NCBI RefSeq assembly: GCF_032854445.1 | Contig: NC_088296.1 | Span: 22,061,853-22,125,852 of the forward strand | Direction: 5' to 3' | DNA from: Liolophura sinensis | Taxonomy: Eukaryota; Mollusca; Polyplacophora; Chitonida; Chitonidae | DNA length: 64,000 bases | In this document: in pieces, positions 1 through 12,400 of the stretch | Layout: every line of letters begins with the position of its first letter | Numbering within the stretch: the first letter of the stretch is position 1 | The notes under the pieces: generated by a model | What the model was told of the DNA's origin: nothing | Database searches by the model: none | What the model saw: the letters and a program-made list of their open reading frames with translations, nothing else | Translations under genes and position numbers: made by a program

Positions 1-107
1 CCGTCACAGTTATTGCAGATGTTTTGTAACAATTTATTTGTAATTTAAAATTGTTCTGATTCATTTCATTCACATATTTCTTCCCATGTATGTGAAAACT
101 GTTCCAT

Positions 108-260
108 ATGTGGGAAGGTCTGCCAGCAATCTGTGGATGGTCGTGAGTTTTCCCGGCTCTGCCCGGTTTCCTCCCATCATAATGCTGGCTTCCGTCGTAT
201 ATGTAAAATAGTCTGGAGTACAGCGTAAAACGCCAATCAAATAAATAAATAATAAATACA
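108..260 (+). mobile_element. SINE family 1, 5'-truncated copy
   Basis: Matches the body and tail of the full copy at 31635-31896: the GGAAGGTCTGCCAGCAA start, the CCGGTTTCCTCCCA core, and the GTAAAACGCCAATCAAATAA end. It lies near the left edge, inside or past the 3' part of the Ig receptor gene. Confidence 0.75.
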
Positions 261-380
261 TAAAACTCTTCCTTTCCAGTTACTTTAATATTTTTCTTTT
301 CTTTTAAATATTCTGTTCAAGTTGTTTTTAATATTGTTTCGTTACTATAATTTTCAAATATTCTGTTACAGTTTACTTAC

Positions 381-422
381 ATCTCCTCTGTACCCTCGGT
401 TGATCTTCACCCATCAAATCAG
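381..422 (-). CDS. Ig receptor exon 11: cytoplasmic tail
   Basis: This 42 nt exon has a strong TTTCCCATAAG acceptor and a GTAAGT donor, phase 1 both sides, and encodes SDLMGEDQPRVQRR in frame. The donor shows that the gene continues beyond position 1 of the window. Confidence 0.55.
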
Positions 423-3400
423 CTTATGGGAAACAAAAAGCAAGGCAAATTTATTTAACTTTGAGTAACAGGACAGGAAGCATTTACAAAGCTAGTAAAA
501 ATTACTAATAAATGTTATACACTATTGAGGCATAACACCGCAATGACAAGTGTTTGTATATACTATCCGTGTTTAGAATAACAACTTGGCAACACAAAAA
601 AACTTGTACTGTAACGTCAGTTTACAAAATATTAAGGTAAACGGTGAAATGTGGTCGTCTAGATTAAGGGATTAAACGACTGAAAACAACAGTGCACTGC
701 ATATAAAAATTAAGGATGAAGAATTCAAAATAACAAGACAAATGTACATGATAAGGGTTAAGACTAAAGAATTAAAGTTTAAACATGCATGCACTGTAAG
801 GGTTAAGACTAAAGAATTAAAGTTTAAACATGCATGCACTGTAAGGGTTAAGACTAAAGAATTAAAGTTTAAACATGCATGCACTGTAAGGGTTAAGACT
901 AAAGAATTAAAGTTTAAACGTGCATGCACTGTAAGGGTTAAGAATAAAGAATTAAAGTTTAAACATGCATGCATTGCAAGGGATGAGGGTAAAGATTTAA
1001 AGATTAAGATACGACATCAATTTAAAATAAAGATAAGAAAACGTGCAATCTAATGATTTAGGGTAATAAATCAAAGACAAGAAGACATACGTGTACTTTA
1101 ATGGTTAGAATAACGAATTAAAAACAAGAAGAATAGTGTGCACTATAATGGTTTAGGGTAACAAATTAAAGATTAGAAGACATACGTGTACTGTAATGGT
1201 TTAGGGTAACAAATTAAAGATTAGAAGACATACGTGTACTTTAATGGTTTAAGATAACAAATTAAAGATTAGAAGACATACATGCACTGTAATGGTTTAG
1301 GGTAACAAATTAAAGACAAGAAGACATACGTGTTCTTTAATGGTTTAAGATAACAAATTAAAGATTAGAAGACATACGTGTACTGTAATGGTTTAGGGTA
1401 ACAAATTAAAGATTAGAAAACATACATGCACTGTAATGGTTTAGGGTAACAAATTAAAGATTAGAAGACATACATGCACTGTAATGGTTTAGGGTAACAA
1501 ATTAAAGACAAGAAGACATACGTGTACTGTAATGGTTTAGGATAACAAATTAAAGATAACAAGACATACGTGTACTGTAATGGTTTAGGGTAACAAATTA
1601 AAGATAAGAAGACAGACGCGCACTGTAATGGTTTAGGAAAAAAATAAAGATAACAAGACATACAGGTACTATAATGGTTTAAGATAACAAATTAAAGACA
1701 ACAAGAACATTGTGCACTGTAAAGGTTTAATATATAGATAAAAAAGAAAACAAACGTGAAATGGCCAAGTTGACATGTTGACACGCGAATTGACATGATT
1801 TAAACCGGAAGTATAGACAGAAACAATCGCATGGAACACTGATTTATGACAACAAAATCAATGAAGTAAAATAACTATGCTCTACTTCCGGCTTATGAGA
1901 AAAAAATAGTGAAAAACCTGTTTTACATGGGTTGAATAGGTCGTAAATGTTGGCATCTGCCTCAAATGAAAGTGAAAGTGTGGGGCATTTTTTATTTAAG
2001 TAGTGAATTCTTAAAAGTCTACATTGACTTGAAAAACCATAGCAGACATCAACGTTAATTAAGCGCCAAGCTCGTGTAATATGTATAAATTTTGCGTGTC
2101 TGCTTTCAGGATAAGGAACTAAAAATAAAGAGAACCATTGTGCACTACTGTCCTGGTTTTGGTTGAAGAAATATAGAAGACAAACGTTCATTGTATTATA
2201 CATGTACTACTTCTACCATATAAGATATACATGGAGTTAAGGACGTGTTAATTACCTGGGTCTTCGTAAATGTTGGTACCTGTAAAAGGAAGTACATGTA
2301 TACGTGTTATTTTGTTCCTTTTGTGTGAATAAACATTCTTAAACCTACATTGAAAATGAAATGATTAGGTCGAAAAGTTTGTTAAAAAACGATGGGATCA
2401 TAAAGTCTATACGGACATATGAAGAAGAATGCAAGTGTTTTTGACGTTAAACTGACACAAATCGACAAAAAATCGTCTTATTTATGGACAGGTGGGAGGG
2501 TGGTTATTTTGCGTTTCCTCCTCACACGTATATGACCGAAAATTGATCCCCTAACCAACAAATTACAAACTTTGCTCCAGAAATTCACTCCACTGTAAAA
2601 TGTACTTTTCTCTAGATCACAAACATAGGTAAAACCTGCCATTAATCAACACATGCAGGGTAAAACTTTAGACAACGTGGTCTCAATGAAAGAGGTCTTC
2701 AATCTGGTTAAGTGATACATTTCTTCATTAGTTTTATTCATTTGTGGCAGTGGATTAGGTACTGATTAAATCACTGGACTGACCATAGTATTGTGTCAAT
2801 TTTATTGATATCTAACACCCTATTCAGGAAATTATTGGTCCGTTGTATAAATGTACGATGTCGACCAGATTTAAACTGGAGACAGGAAGGCCTCCAAAAC
2901 CACCGCCCTTTATCGAGTACTTGACAAACCTGCTGACATATTGCAGTATTATCAGCAAGAACTGAATTCGAACCTGTGACCTCACTGACAGGAATCGATA
3001 GGGTAAAGCCGCAACAATAGTCCCTAATATGGTCAAATAAACTAATTTTCAAAGGGTTACCAACCTCTGTCAAGCGGAACTGGATGTCGAATTGTGCGCG
3101 TGTTGCCTGTAAACAGAAACGAGTGGATCGTATAAGGAAATGACAGACTGATTTCATGACGATGTGGGGGGAGAGGGAAGGATGGAGAGTTAAGAAACCT
3201 CAGGGGTAAAATGGAATCTATCTGAACTTGATAACAAAATCTTTTCTTGCTTCATTTGGCAACAACTAGAAAGGCACTGTGTGATGGAAAATATCGCTTT
3301 TCTACGTGAATTTACTTCAGAATCATGCACCTATCACATTTAGCTGATAATTATCACATGCAAATCTCGTTGTAAATCGTGCTTGCCTTACATGTACAGG

Positions 3401-6400
3401 GATTCCATTCCCTGTTTTATCGTTTAATGGCGTCTGACACCATCGATGACCTTCAAGGTCACTGCTGTCTGTTACACCACCGTTCAAATGCAGTTAGTAC
3501 AATGTAGATATTTCCGAGTTCAAAGGTTTGGGAGCTTAGTACCAGCCAGACGAATTGACATATATCGGAAATGTTTGCATTAATTCATTGAATCATTTAT
3601 GGCTTATTTATTTATTTTTTAATTTTTTTTTTTTTTTTTTTGGTGTTTTACGCCGTACTGAAGAAAATTCATGTATGGCTTGTATGTTTATTGCACAAGA
3701 ACATATGAACTTCACAGTTAACATTGTAATGAAATCTTTAAAAACAACGTTGCCATACAAAACAATTTAGTCAGTTAACTTGTTGACCGAATTTTGGGAC
3801 CTTATTCTAGCACCTAAAAATCTTTCTTTTTTGTCACTTACAGTAAGATTTCATTATGATCTGTTGAATAAAATTACGATAAATATGAATTCTCTTTTTT
3901 TAATAGCAGCTGTTTAAAAAATAATATTGTCTACACAAAATGTTATTTACCTCTTTGGACTGAGACAGGATGAAGATAGCAGGTATAGCCTGAAATTAAA
4001 ATAGGTATATTTATTTTTGAGCCACCTGGAATAAAATTTTGAAAATGTAGTTTGTTAGAAACAAAATATACATACATCTGTAAAATTTATTTTCGAAAAA
4101 TTCATTTCTGTACGGAATAAAACTAAAATTTTCGCTATTTACCACACTGGGTTCTCTGTATACATAACGACTATATATAATCATGTGTGAAGTCGAACAG
4201 AGGGTACACTCCTTTATTTGCATTCACGCAAATTTCAATTCAACAAAAATAGCAGTAGACAAGTCAATAGGACTTACCGTCATCATTTACGCCAAGTCCA
4301 GTTTGCTCGGCTGAAGCGAGTTGGTGAACAACACCTGCCAAAGAGCATATGTGAGCAAGAGGTACTAATATATATTTATACATTTCATTTGATTACGGTA
4401 TGGTGAGAAACTATTCCCTGACACAGCGGCGTGCATTCTGCACTGTACATCAAATAACATGCACAGAGTTGATCAACGATGTCACCCCCCCCCCCCCACT
4501 CCCTCTCTCCCACCTTTATTTTATTCTTATTACATACATGAAAAACTTGAGCTCAATACATGCAGTACTTTTTAAGATACCACTCTTAACCTTTGTACTT
4601 GAAAGTAACCCAGATACTCAAGAGGCTAGGTCGTGAATTTTATAATCTACTGCAATTAATATATACAATGACTATCAACGACGGAACATCCCACCCGTAT
4701 TATTGTGCTTTACATTCATGAAAACCCTGAACTCAATAGATGCAGTACTTTTTCTTTAACAGTGACTCAGATACTCAAGAGGTCAGGTGTCTTTTTCTAT
4801 AATCTACACCAATTAGTATGCAAACAGAGCATCAACGAAGGAGCATCCCGCTTGTGTCGTTGTGCTTCACGTGCAACACCTGAGCGCAATACATCCAGTA
4901 TACTTACAAATATTTTGTTATAGCAACAGTATATTCTGCTTACCGTTTCTGTCTTTGACGTTTAATCAAAATAAAATAAGTAATATACGTTAGCTTGATG
5001 GATGAAACTTTTCCGTTAAAACTTTAAGCCAACAATACATGCAAAGGGATATATGTAGGCATAAATAATTATTTTATTTGAGTGAAGGCCACATTTCAAG
5101 GAACGGGCCATTAACGAAAAACTTTCACATTTCTGTCATTTTATCAATCTGTATATTGTTGGTTCAGATAGTTAAAGCTCTGGGATGGCCAGACTCTTGA
5201 CCAATGACGGCACAATTCTACACAGGAAAAGCATTTGTGTGAAACAACACAAGTTTTTGTGTTAGATTACGTTACCTCAACACAAACAGGTGTTACATAA
5301 TTGTGAAATACATATGTCAGTGTTATAAAATAATAAAACACAAATTTGTGTTGAACCAAAAACTTGTGTACATGTATTTTGCAACAAGTATTGTGTCTAA
5401 CATCCAACATACGTTGTGTTCAGTTCTTTCAACACAATTCCTTCAAATATGACAAGACATTTGTTGGAAAGAACACAAATTTGTGTTCATACAGCACAAG
5501 TGTCTTTGCCTGTGTAGCTCTCCTTGCTTCCACTGCGGCTTTAAGTCAGGGGATTTGTCAGGTATCAGTAGAAGGCCGGTGATTTACTTCGGCCATCCAC
5601 AAATCTGACCGCCGGGATAGAAGTAAAAAATCCCTGAGTACGTATTCAAACTGCAATCAGTTCAATTAGATGCTGTTAACGCCCATCCGAGTTGACTGTT
5701 ATTATCAACTGGTGCTAGTAGTCGCTACTCAGTTATCTCCCTTCATGTGTATTCTACTGTTCTAAGTTTAAACTTCATCTTGGGACACAGATTGTCGGCC
5801 TGATGCTAACGTTGGTTCGCGAGTAATTTAAGGGTGACCAGCATATTTAAGCTAAGACGTGATTGGTTAGTTAAGATCTGTGACTCGGTGTTTCACGCCG
5901 AAACGGTTTATTCCCTGGCTGTTGATGCGCCTGCCCACAGAGAAACACTGCTTCGCTACAGGAGACAAGTTACAAATTGAGTTAACATTTTGATTTCTAA
6001 TTGATCGGAAGCTTAGGTCAGCACAACAGTACAATGCTGAGGTAGACATAAATTCCTGGGCAGTGTGGTGTGAGGTGATTCGTTCGCCAGAAAAGTGTCG
6101 GCGGCTGGTTTTATGGCCTCGGTAGCATCTGGAAAGTCCGCACAGGTAAGGCCATCAACCCGAGTGTAAACTATTCAGACTTTCCTGTGGTGCTTAGCTG
6201 CTACGTCACTTCCGAGTGTAAACTATTAAGACTTTCCTGTGGTGCTTAGCTGCTACGTAACTTCCGAGTGTAAACTATTAAGACTTTCCTGTGGTGCTTA
6301 GCTGCTACGTCACTTCCGAGTGTAAACTATTCAGACTTTCCCGTGGTGCTTAGCTGCTACGTCACTTCCGAGTGTAAACTACTGAGACTTCCATGACATT

Positions 6401-9400
6401 TCGCCACATTGTGCCCTGTTACTTGGAGTAGTATTCAGTATTTTGCTACGTTTCCGTTTGAATGCATGTGTGATATGGCTTTTCTTACACAGTTATGAAT
6501 GGCCGCGGTTGCCGACAGCCATCAGGTTTGCGAGGTCTCCATACAGTCAGAACTAAGGTCGGTACCAGGGACTTTATTTGTGTAAACCCAGGGGACACTA
6601 GGTCAGATCTTCGCCGGGTTAAACGTCGAGGCGCCATTTTCGTATTACATTTTAGTTATCGTGGTTTCAGTTCGCCGGTGTATATCTTGGGGACTCGCCT
6701 ATAGCGGACGAGTAATTTGGGACAGCTTGCTGTTTAGGCCTAATTTTCTTCCTATGGGGACCAGTAGGCCATTCATGACCTTTGTCGAAATAAAGCAATG
6801 ACCATGTCTATTCCAAACCACTACTCTGCTATTCGAATCTGCAGGATATAGTTGATTATTTTACTTCATACCACAACTTGTTGTTAGACGTGATAGGCGT
6901 ATTACCTATTTAGGATGTTTATGATATAACTGCGAGTTAATGAAATAAAATAAAGCAAGGCGCATTCTACCAAGGAAAACTTACCCCTTCTACTACATCG
7001 ACATTTCAGTATAACAACAACGACTACCAGGATCAGGGTAAAGCCGGCTCCAGCTGGCAGTACGCTGGTCAACGTGGGGTGTATGGCGTTGTTTTGGTCC
7101 GAGAGTCCTGAAAATCAATGCCATCATCATGTGACTGTTTACTTGTGCGATTGGTGCTTAAAGTCGATTTCATTATTATATGGATCTTATCTAGCCCCAG
7201 AATCTGCTCTCTTTGACTTAAGCCATATTTAGTCTCCCTATTTTTTAACTGTAACGCTAAGATAATTTCAATTTTGTCTTGAATGTCGAAGACAAGTCGT
7301 TTTAAAATTGCAGTTCCTAAGGTCAATAGCAATTCCTAAGGTCAATGGCAATTCCTATGGTTAATGGCAATTCCTAAGGTCGATGGCAATTCCTAATGTC
7401 AATGGCAATTCTTAAGGTCAGTCACAAATTTACTGCGGTAATGTAAATGCAGTAAAAGCCAAATGTAATTTCTAAAATGTTAAATCCCACATTTTGGCAG
7501 TGAAGGTAAAGCCAAATAATACCAGGGTAACACCTTCTAGAGTGTTACAAATCGAACATAATACAAAATGTTTACAAAATGTCATTATAATTTAACAAAA
7601 GTGTTGTGTTTCGCGTGCTGTATGCTAAAATTGTGTTTTCTAAGATTTTATTTAAAAAAGTAAAACATGTTGAGATGTTGACACTCACAATTTTACAAAA
7701 TTTAACAGGTTGTTCCACTTCAACTTCTGCAAAGTGTACATTTCTCGATGCCTCCTTTACACGCTTTTAAAAATGAACAATTAAACAGCATATTCATTAT
7801 GTAATTATATTTTGGTGGTAACTAAGGCAATTAGAGAAAAAAAATTTAAAAGTGGTAACAAAATCTAACAACTGGGTATACTTTTTATTGTTAGTATCTG
7901 ATAAGTGCACCTGTAAAACTGTTCTCACCTCGCATAAAGTTAATAGTCAGGAGACCTGATGCAGCACCTTCAGAATTCTCTGCAGTGCACGTATAGATTC
8001 TAACATCTACACCATCGAGTCTGGTGACTTTGTGGATAAGGACAGAACCGATATCATCCCTTCCAGATGGTTGATTGTCGTTGTTTCCGTCATTGCCGTT
8101 ATTGTTGTTATCGATGTCATCATCACTTATCAGACTAACATCAGCTAAGGTAGTTTTGTCGCTGGCACCAGTACTCATTTCTGCGAATACATCTTCTTGA
8201 CTACGATGATTGCCACCACTACTATTGATGCTCTCATTGTTGCTGCTCTGGTTATGGCTGTTATAGTTGTCGTTGTTGTTCATGTTGTTGTTGTCGTCGT
8301 TGTTCATGTTGTTGTTGTTGTCGCTGTTGTTCATGTTGTTGTTGTTGTTGCCCTTTTTGTTCCTGTTGCTGTTGTTGTTGTCAGCTATGGTTGTACCTTC
8401 AAACACCCACTTCATTTTTGGCGGAGGGTTTCCATCGGCTATACACACCAGAAATATTTCTCCAACTGCAGAATTCTGGACTGGTCGCTTCTGAACCTTA
8501 ACGACAGGTTTATCTGTGGACAAATTAATCAACTGTAGTCACAGCACAGAACAATATTTCTGCACGATAGAAAACTGCACAGAAGAAGCTTAATCTGGGG
8601 TATTGATTAAGACTCATGAAGACAGTCTGAATTAATATCCACAGCAGCAATTCTTGTTTTTGCTCGAGACTTAGAATTAGTCAGAATGGGAACAATTACA
8701 TACTAAACGCCTGAAATATTCATTTTATTTATCTGACTGATGTTTTACGCCGTATTCAAGAATATTTCACTTAAACAACGGTGGCTAGCATTATGGCGGG
8801 AGGAAACCAAGCCGAGCCCGGGGGAACCCTCCACCATCCGCTGCTTGCTGGTCTGAAATAGTGTTCCTTAGTGAACAATTTTTCACTAAAAAAACTTATT
8901 TTGCTCACTTTACTACAATATCTGTTTGTAAAGGACCCACCCTAATGTGGTTAAATTAGAAGACCACTATGCACTATCAGGAAAATAAGTCGCATTAATT
9001 TCTAGACTTTTTTTCTGTGGCGTGTAACATCTTTGAAACATGCTTGCCGTCACTTCCGGGTTTTGCCACTTAACATATAGCCTTACTCACAAGTTTTATG
9101 CTTCTACATCCAAAACAACTTGAAGTAAATATACAGATACAGATCCGCAGTTATTTATTTAATTTTAAAAACATTTTATTACTCTGTTGGAAAAATTGTA
9201 ATAAAAACACCGGTCTATTTTCCAGGACAATGCTTTTGGACTCTCTCTGCCCTTTTCCGTTCTTTCCGTTGAGTCACAGCGTTTCATTAGGTTGAGTCAG
9301 TTTCGTTGAAAGCACACAACACTTACATCTTATATCAAGAATCTTTTCCTCCGAGACAACACGGTCATACACTGACGCTTCACATTTGAGGCTTTTCCCG

Positions 9401-12400
9401 TTCATCTCTTTCTGCACAGTCAGTCTGACGTCACTGCTCCCGTCTGATCTCCCTATCTGTGACGTCAGTGGCTTTGTGGAGTGACCCAGATACCACCTTA
9501 GGATTGGGGCGGGGTTTCCTTCGTACACACGACATGTATACGTCACAGGGCTGTTGGCGCTAACAGAATTTACCGGGCCAGTCAGATTCACATGCTTTGG
9601 TGGCTCTAAGGGAATAAAAATGTTTATTTTATGCTTTTAAAGCAAAAACCACCCTAAAATTAAGTATTATTAGATAAAAGTCCATTAAAAACTGCCCCGG
9701 AAAATAGTTGGATTTATTTTTTTACAATTTGTTTAGCCCGGTAAAATACATTTGAATATCTTATTCTATGGTGGCCCGTTCTGACTACAACGTGACCAGT
9801 GATGTCACATATGCTTTTTTACAACTTAACACACATTAAGCTGCTACATTTCGTCATTCAAAATGCCTATGCATATAGATATATGGATGCATTTACTGAT
9901 TTGACCTTGAGACGAATTATTTTGAGTCAAAAAGTATAGATATGACGGAACTAATACCTTCTGGGTCAGAACAGACCCTCGTAGAATCTGATCTTTTAAC
10001 ACAGTTTAACTCGGTTAGAAAAATTCCAAAAAAAAAAAAAAAAATAAATCCAACTGTTTTCCTGATCTGTTTTTGATGTTCTTTCACCTAATACATACTT
10101 CATTTTAGAGTGGTCTTTGCCTTTAAAGACACGGTGGAATAAACAGAGCACGCAGTAGTCTTTATTTAGAAATACGCATTTCACGGACAGGGCTCTGTGG
10201 CATATATTCGTTATGTGCCTATGTTGAATAATAATTCCTTTATATATTTGGCTGTGCGCCAACTCGACCCGCGTGCGAAAGGGATATTATTAGTACAGGC
10301 CAAATAAAGAACAAACAAGAGATTAGTCCATACAAGCAAAAGTTAGTGATTTTGTTTTAATTCCTACTTGCATCAAGGTGATACATGCCGGATTCCACAA
10401 AATAATTGTTGTAAGTAAGTACATTTACAAAAAGCAATCTTACGCTTAGTTGATTGCAACTACATTGATGAGATTTCAAACTCAATTTAACATAAAAATT
10501 AAATTAAATTGTAAACAGAAGTGCTCACGTAACACAGACAGGTAGACACCGCTGCTCCAGAGCTTCTTTTCGCACAGGAAAATTCCATCGTCTCTACTAA
10601 ATGACGTCGAATTGATCAGTAAAGACGAATTTGATACCAATTCCACGTCCTCGCTAGTCCATGGTTTCTTAACTATGGCATCGCTGTCTCCAAGACTGGC
10701 GAAAACCAGCTGACAGGAGTGAACGGTTTGCTTGCACCATTCGATATCCGAGTGGTTCCTCTGGACCAAACATGGTAGCACGGCCTGATCTCCTTCCCAG
10801 ACTGTAACGTTCGTGGTACGAACCGTACCACAGGAGGCCACACTCAAAACTGTGGACCAGGAAAAATAGGCGTTTCTTTTAAAGAATGTACTGTGAAAAA
10901 TGTATGTTATCACAACAGGAGTGTTTATATAGGAATCTCCGTTATACGATTATGGGAATCCCTTTATTGAGTCTCATATAGGCCTGTGGTTTCGTAGTCC
11001 CCACAGTTCGTGGTAACCTGTGTTTCATATCGAAGTTGTTAAAGTGTAGCGGAAGTACTTTTTTCTTTCTAATTTAATGTTCTCTTATTGTTTTGTAAGT
11101 GGGTGTGAAATTTTAATTGGACAGATCAACGGTAGGATACGAAGGTCTAAGGGTAGCTCTAAAAGTGTGCCATAGAGCGCCATCCATGCTGCCAGCGTAA
11201 ATTTGTCACGCTGACTGTCCGATTGTAAACATTTCTGTATTTATCTCACCCACCTCTTTTGTCACTTTCATATAAATCATGAGTAATCAGAATATCTTTC
11301 TGCATGAGCAATATCACAGATGTAACGTTAATTGGCAGTTTAATTGTGTTACATGATTACCGGTCATTAAAGCAGTTGTTGTGTGCGTTCAGGGCAGATA
11401 ACTCTTGCTACCACACATTGGTACTAAATGTATGACTGTGACATTTCGTGTTCACGTGTTTAAATAGGTTATGATTTCTTTTGTATAATCCACTACTCTG
11501 TACAAGGAAAGCGCGACTTATGCGACTACATATAAGTAAATGTGAGGCAATAAGCATACGTCCAGATGTGTGCCCCAGGATGCCATCCCTGCTGCCGCTG
11601 TGAAGTTGTCACGGTGACTATACTGTTGCAAACATTTCTGTTAGTGACAGAGATCCTGATCAGAAATAAAGCACCAGAAACCGAAATGGTCTATCCACCC
11701 CTTATGATCTACCCACAGCCTTGCATTTAAGTTTATTTGCTTAATGTTTAAAGGTGTTGCTAAAGACAGGTGGTAAAAAATAAACGGCAGCTGGATTATC
11801 TCTTTTTTTAAATTTTTTTTGTCAAGGCCGCCCATATTAATCGCTTAAGCTACATATGCGTAATTCGGCCAGTTGGGTGCAAAACTTGCCTCCGAACTGA
11901 AGATTGAAGGAGGTTTGATTTTGTAATACTGCCACACAGACATTTTAGGTTGTTGATGCACAATAAATTGGTGCACAATTAGTTTGCACCTAATTAAAAC
12001 ATATCAGAATTTTGTCTGTTTTGGATAGAACTGAAAACTTTTTGCCATTGTTACGTCCCACGCCTTGGAGATTACGAAGGTAACAAAATGCTATGACCTC
12101 TCTTCCAACAACCACAGTTCAAAAAAGTATGGTCATGCGAGATTGATGTTTTGTTCCCGAGAAAATTGCAAGCTGTATGTGGTGATGTGACATTATACCA
12201 GGCATACATATTTCTGAGGTTGAAGTTGACAAATTTATAATGTAAATAGTAAGGAAAATCAATGCGCTCGTGTAACCTATAATGAGAAGCATGGCTTGTA
12301 AAAGGGCCATAACTCTTGATCTTTTTTCAATACTAAACTAGTGGCGGTTTCTCAAGTCAGAGCGCAGTTATACAGAGTGTCCTGACTCTTTCGTGGGTTA

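Noticed and set aside
70-261. Minus-strand frame containing MMGGNRAEPG
   Set aside because: This is the SINE family 1 body. The same peptide-like reading appears at other SINE copies.
2771-3157. Minus-strand frame of 128 codons overlapping tail exon 8
   Set aside because: No domain or splice structure across it. Only the 42 nt segment with phase-1 splice sites fits the Ig receptor.
8197-8538. Plus-strand frames of 75 and 113 codons rich in Val and Leu
   Set aside because: Shadows of the Asn-codon repeats of the third Ig exon, read on the opposite strand.
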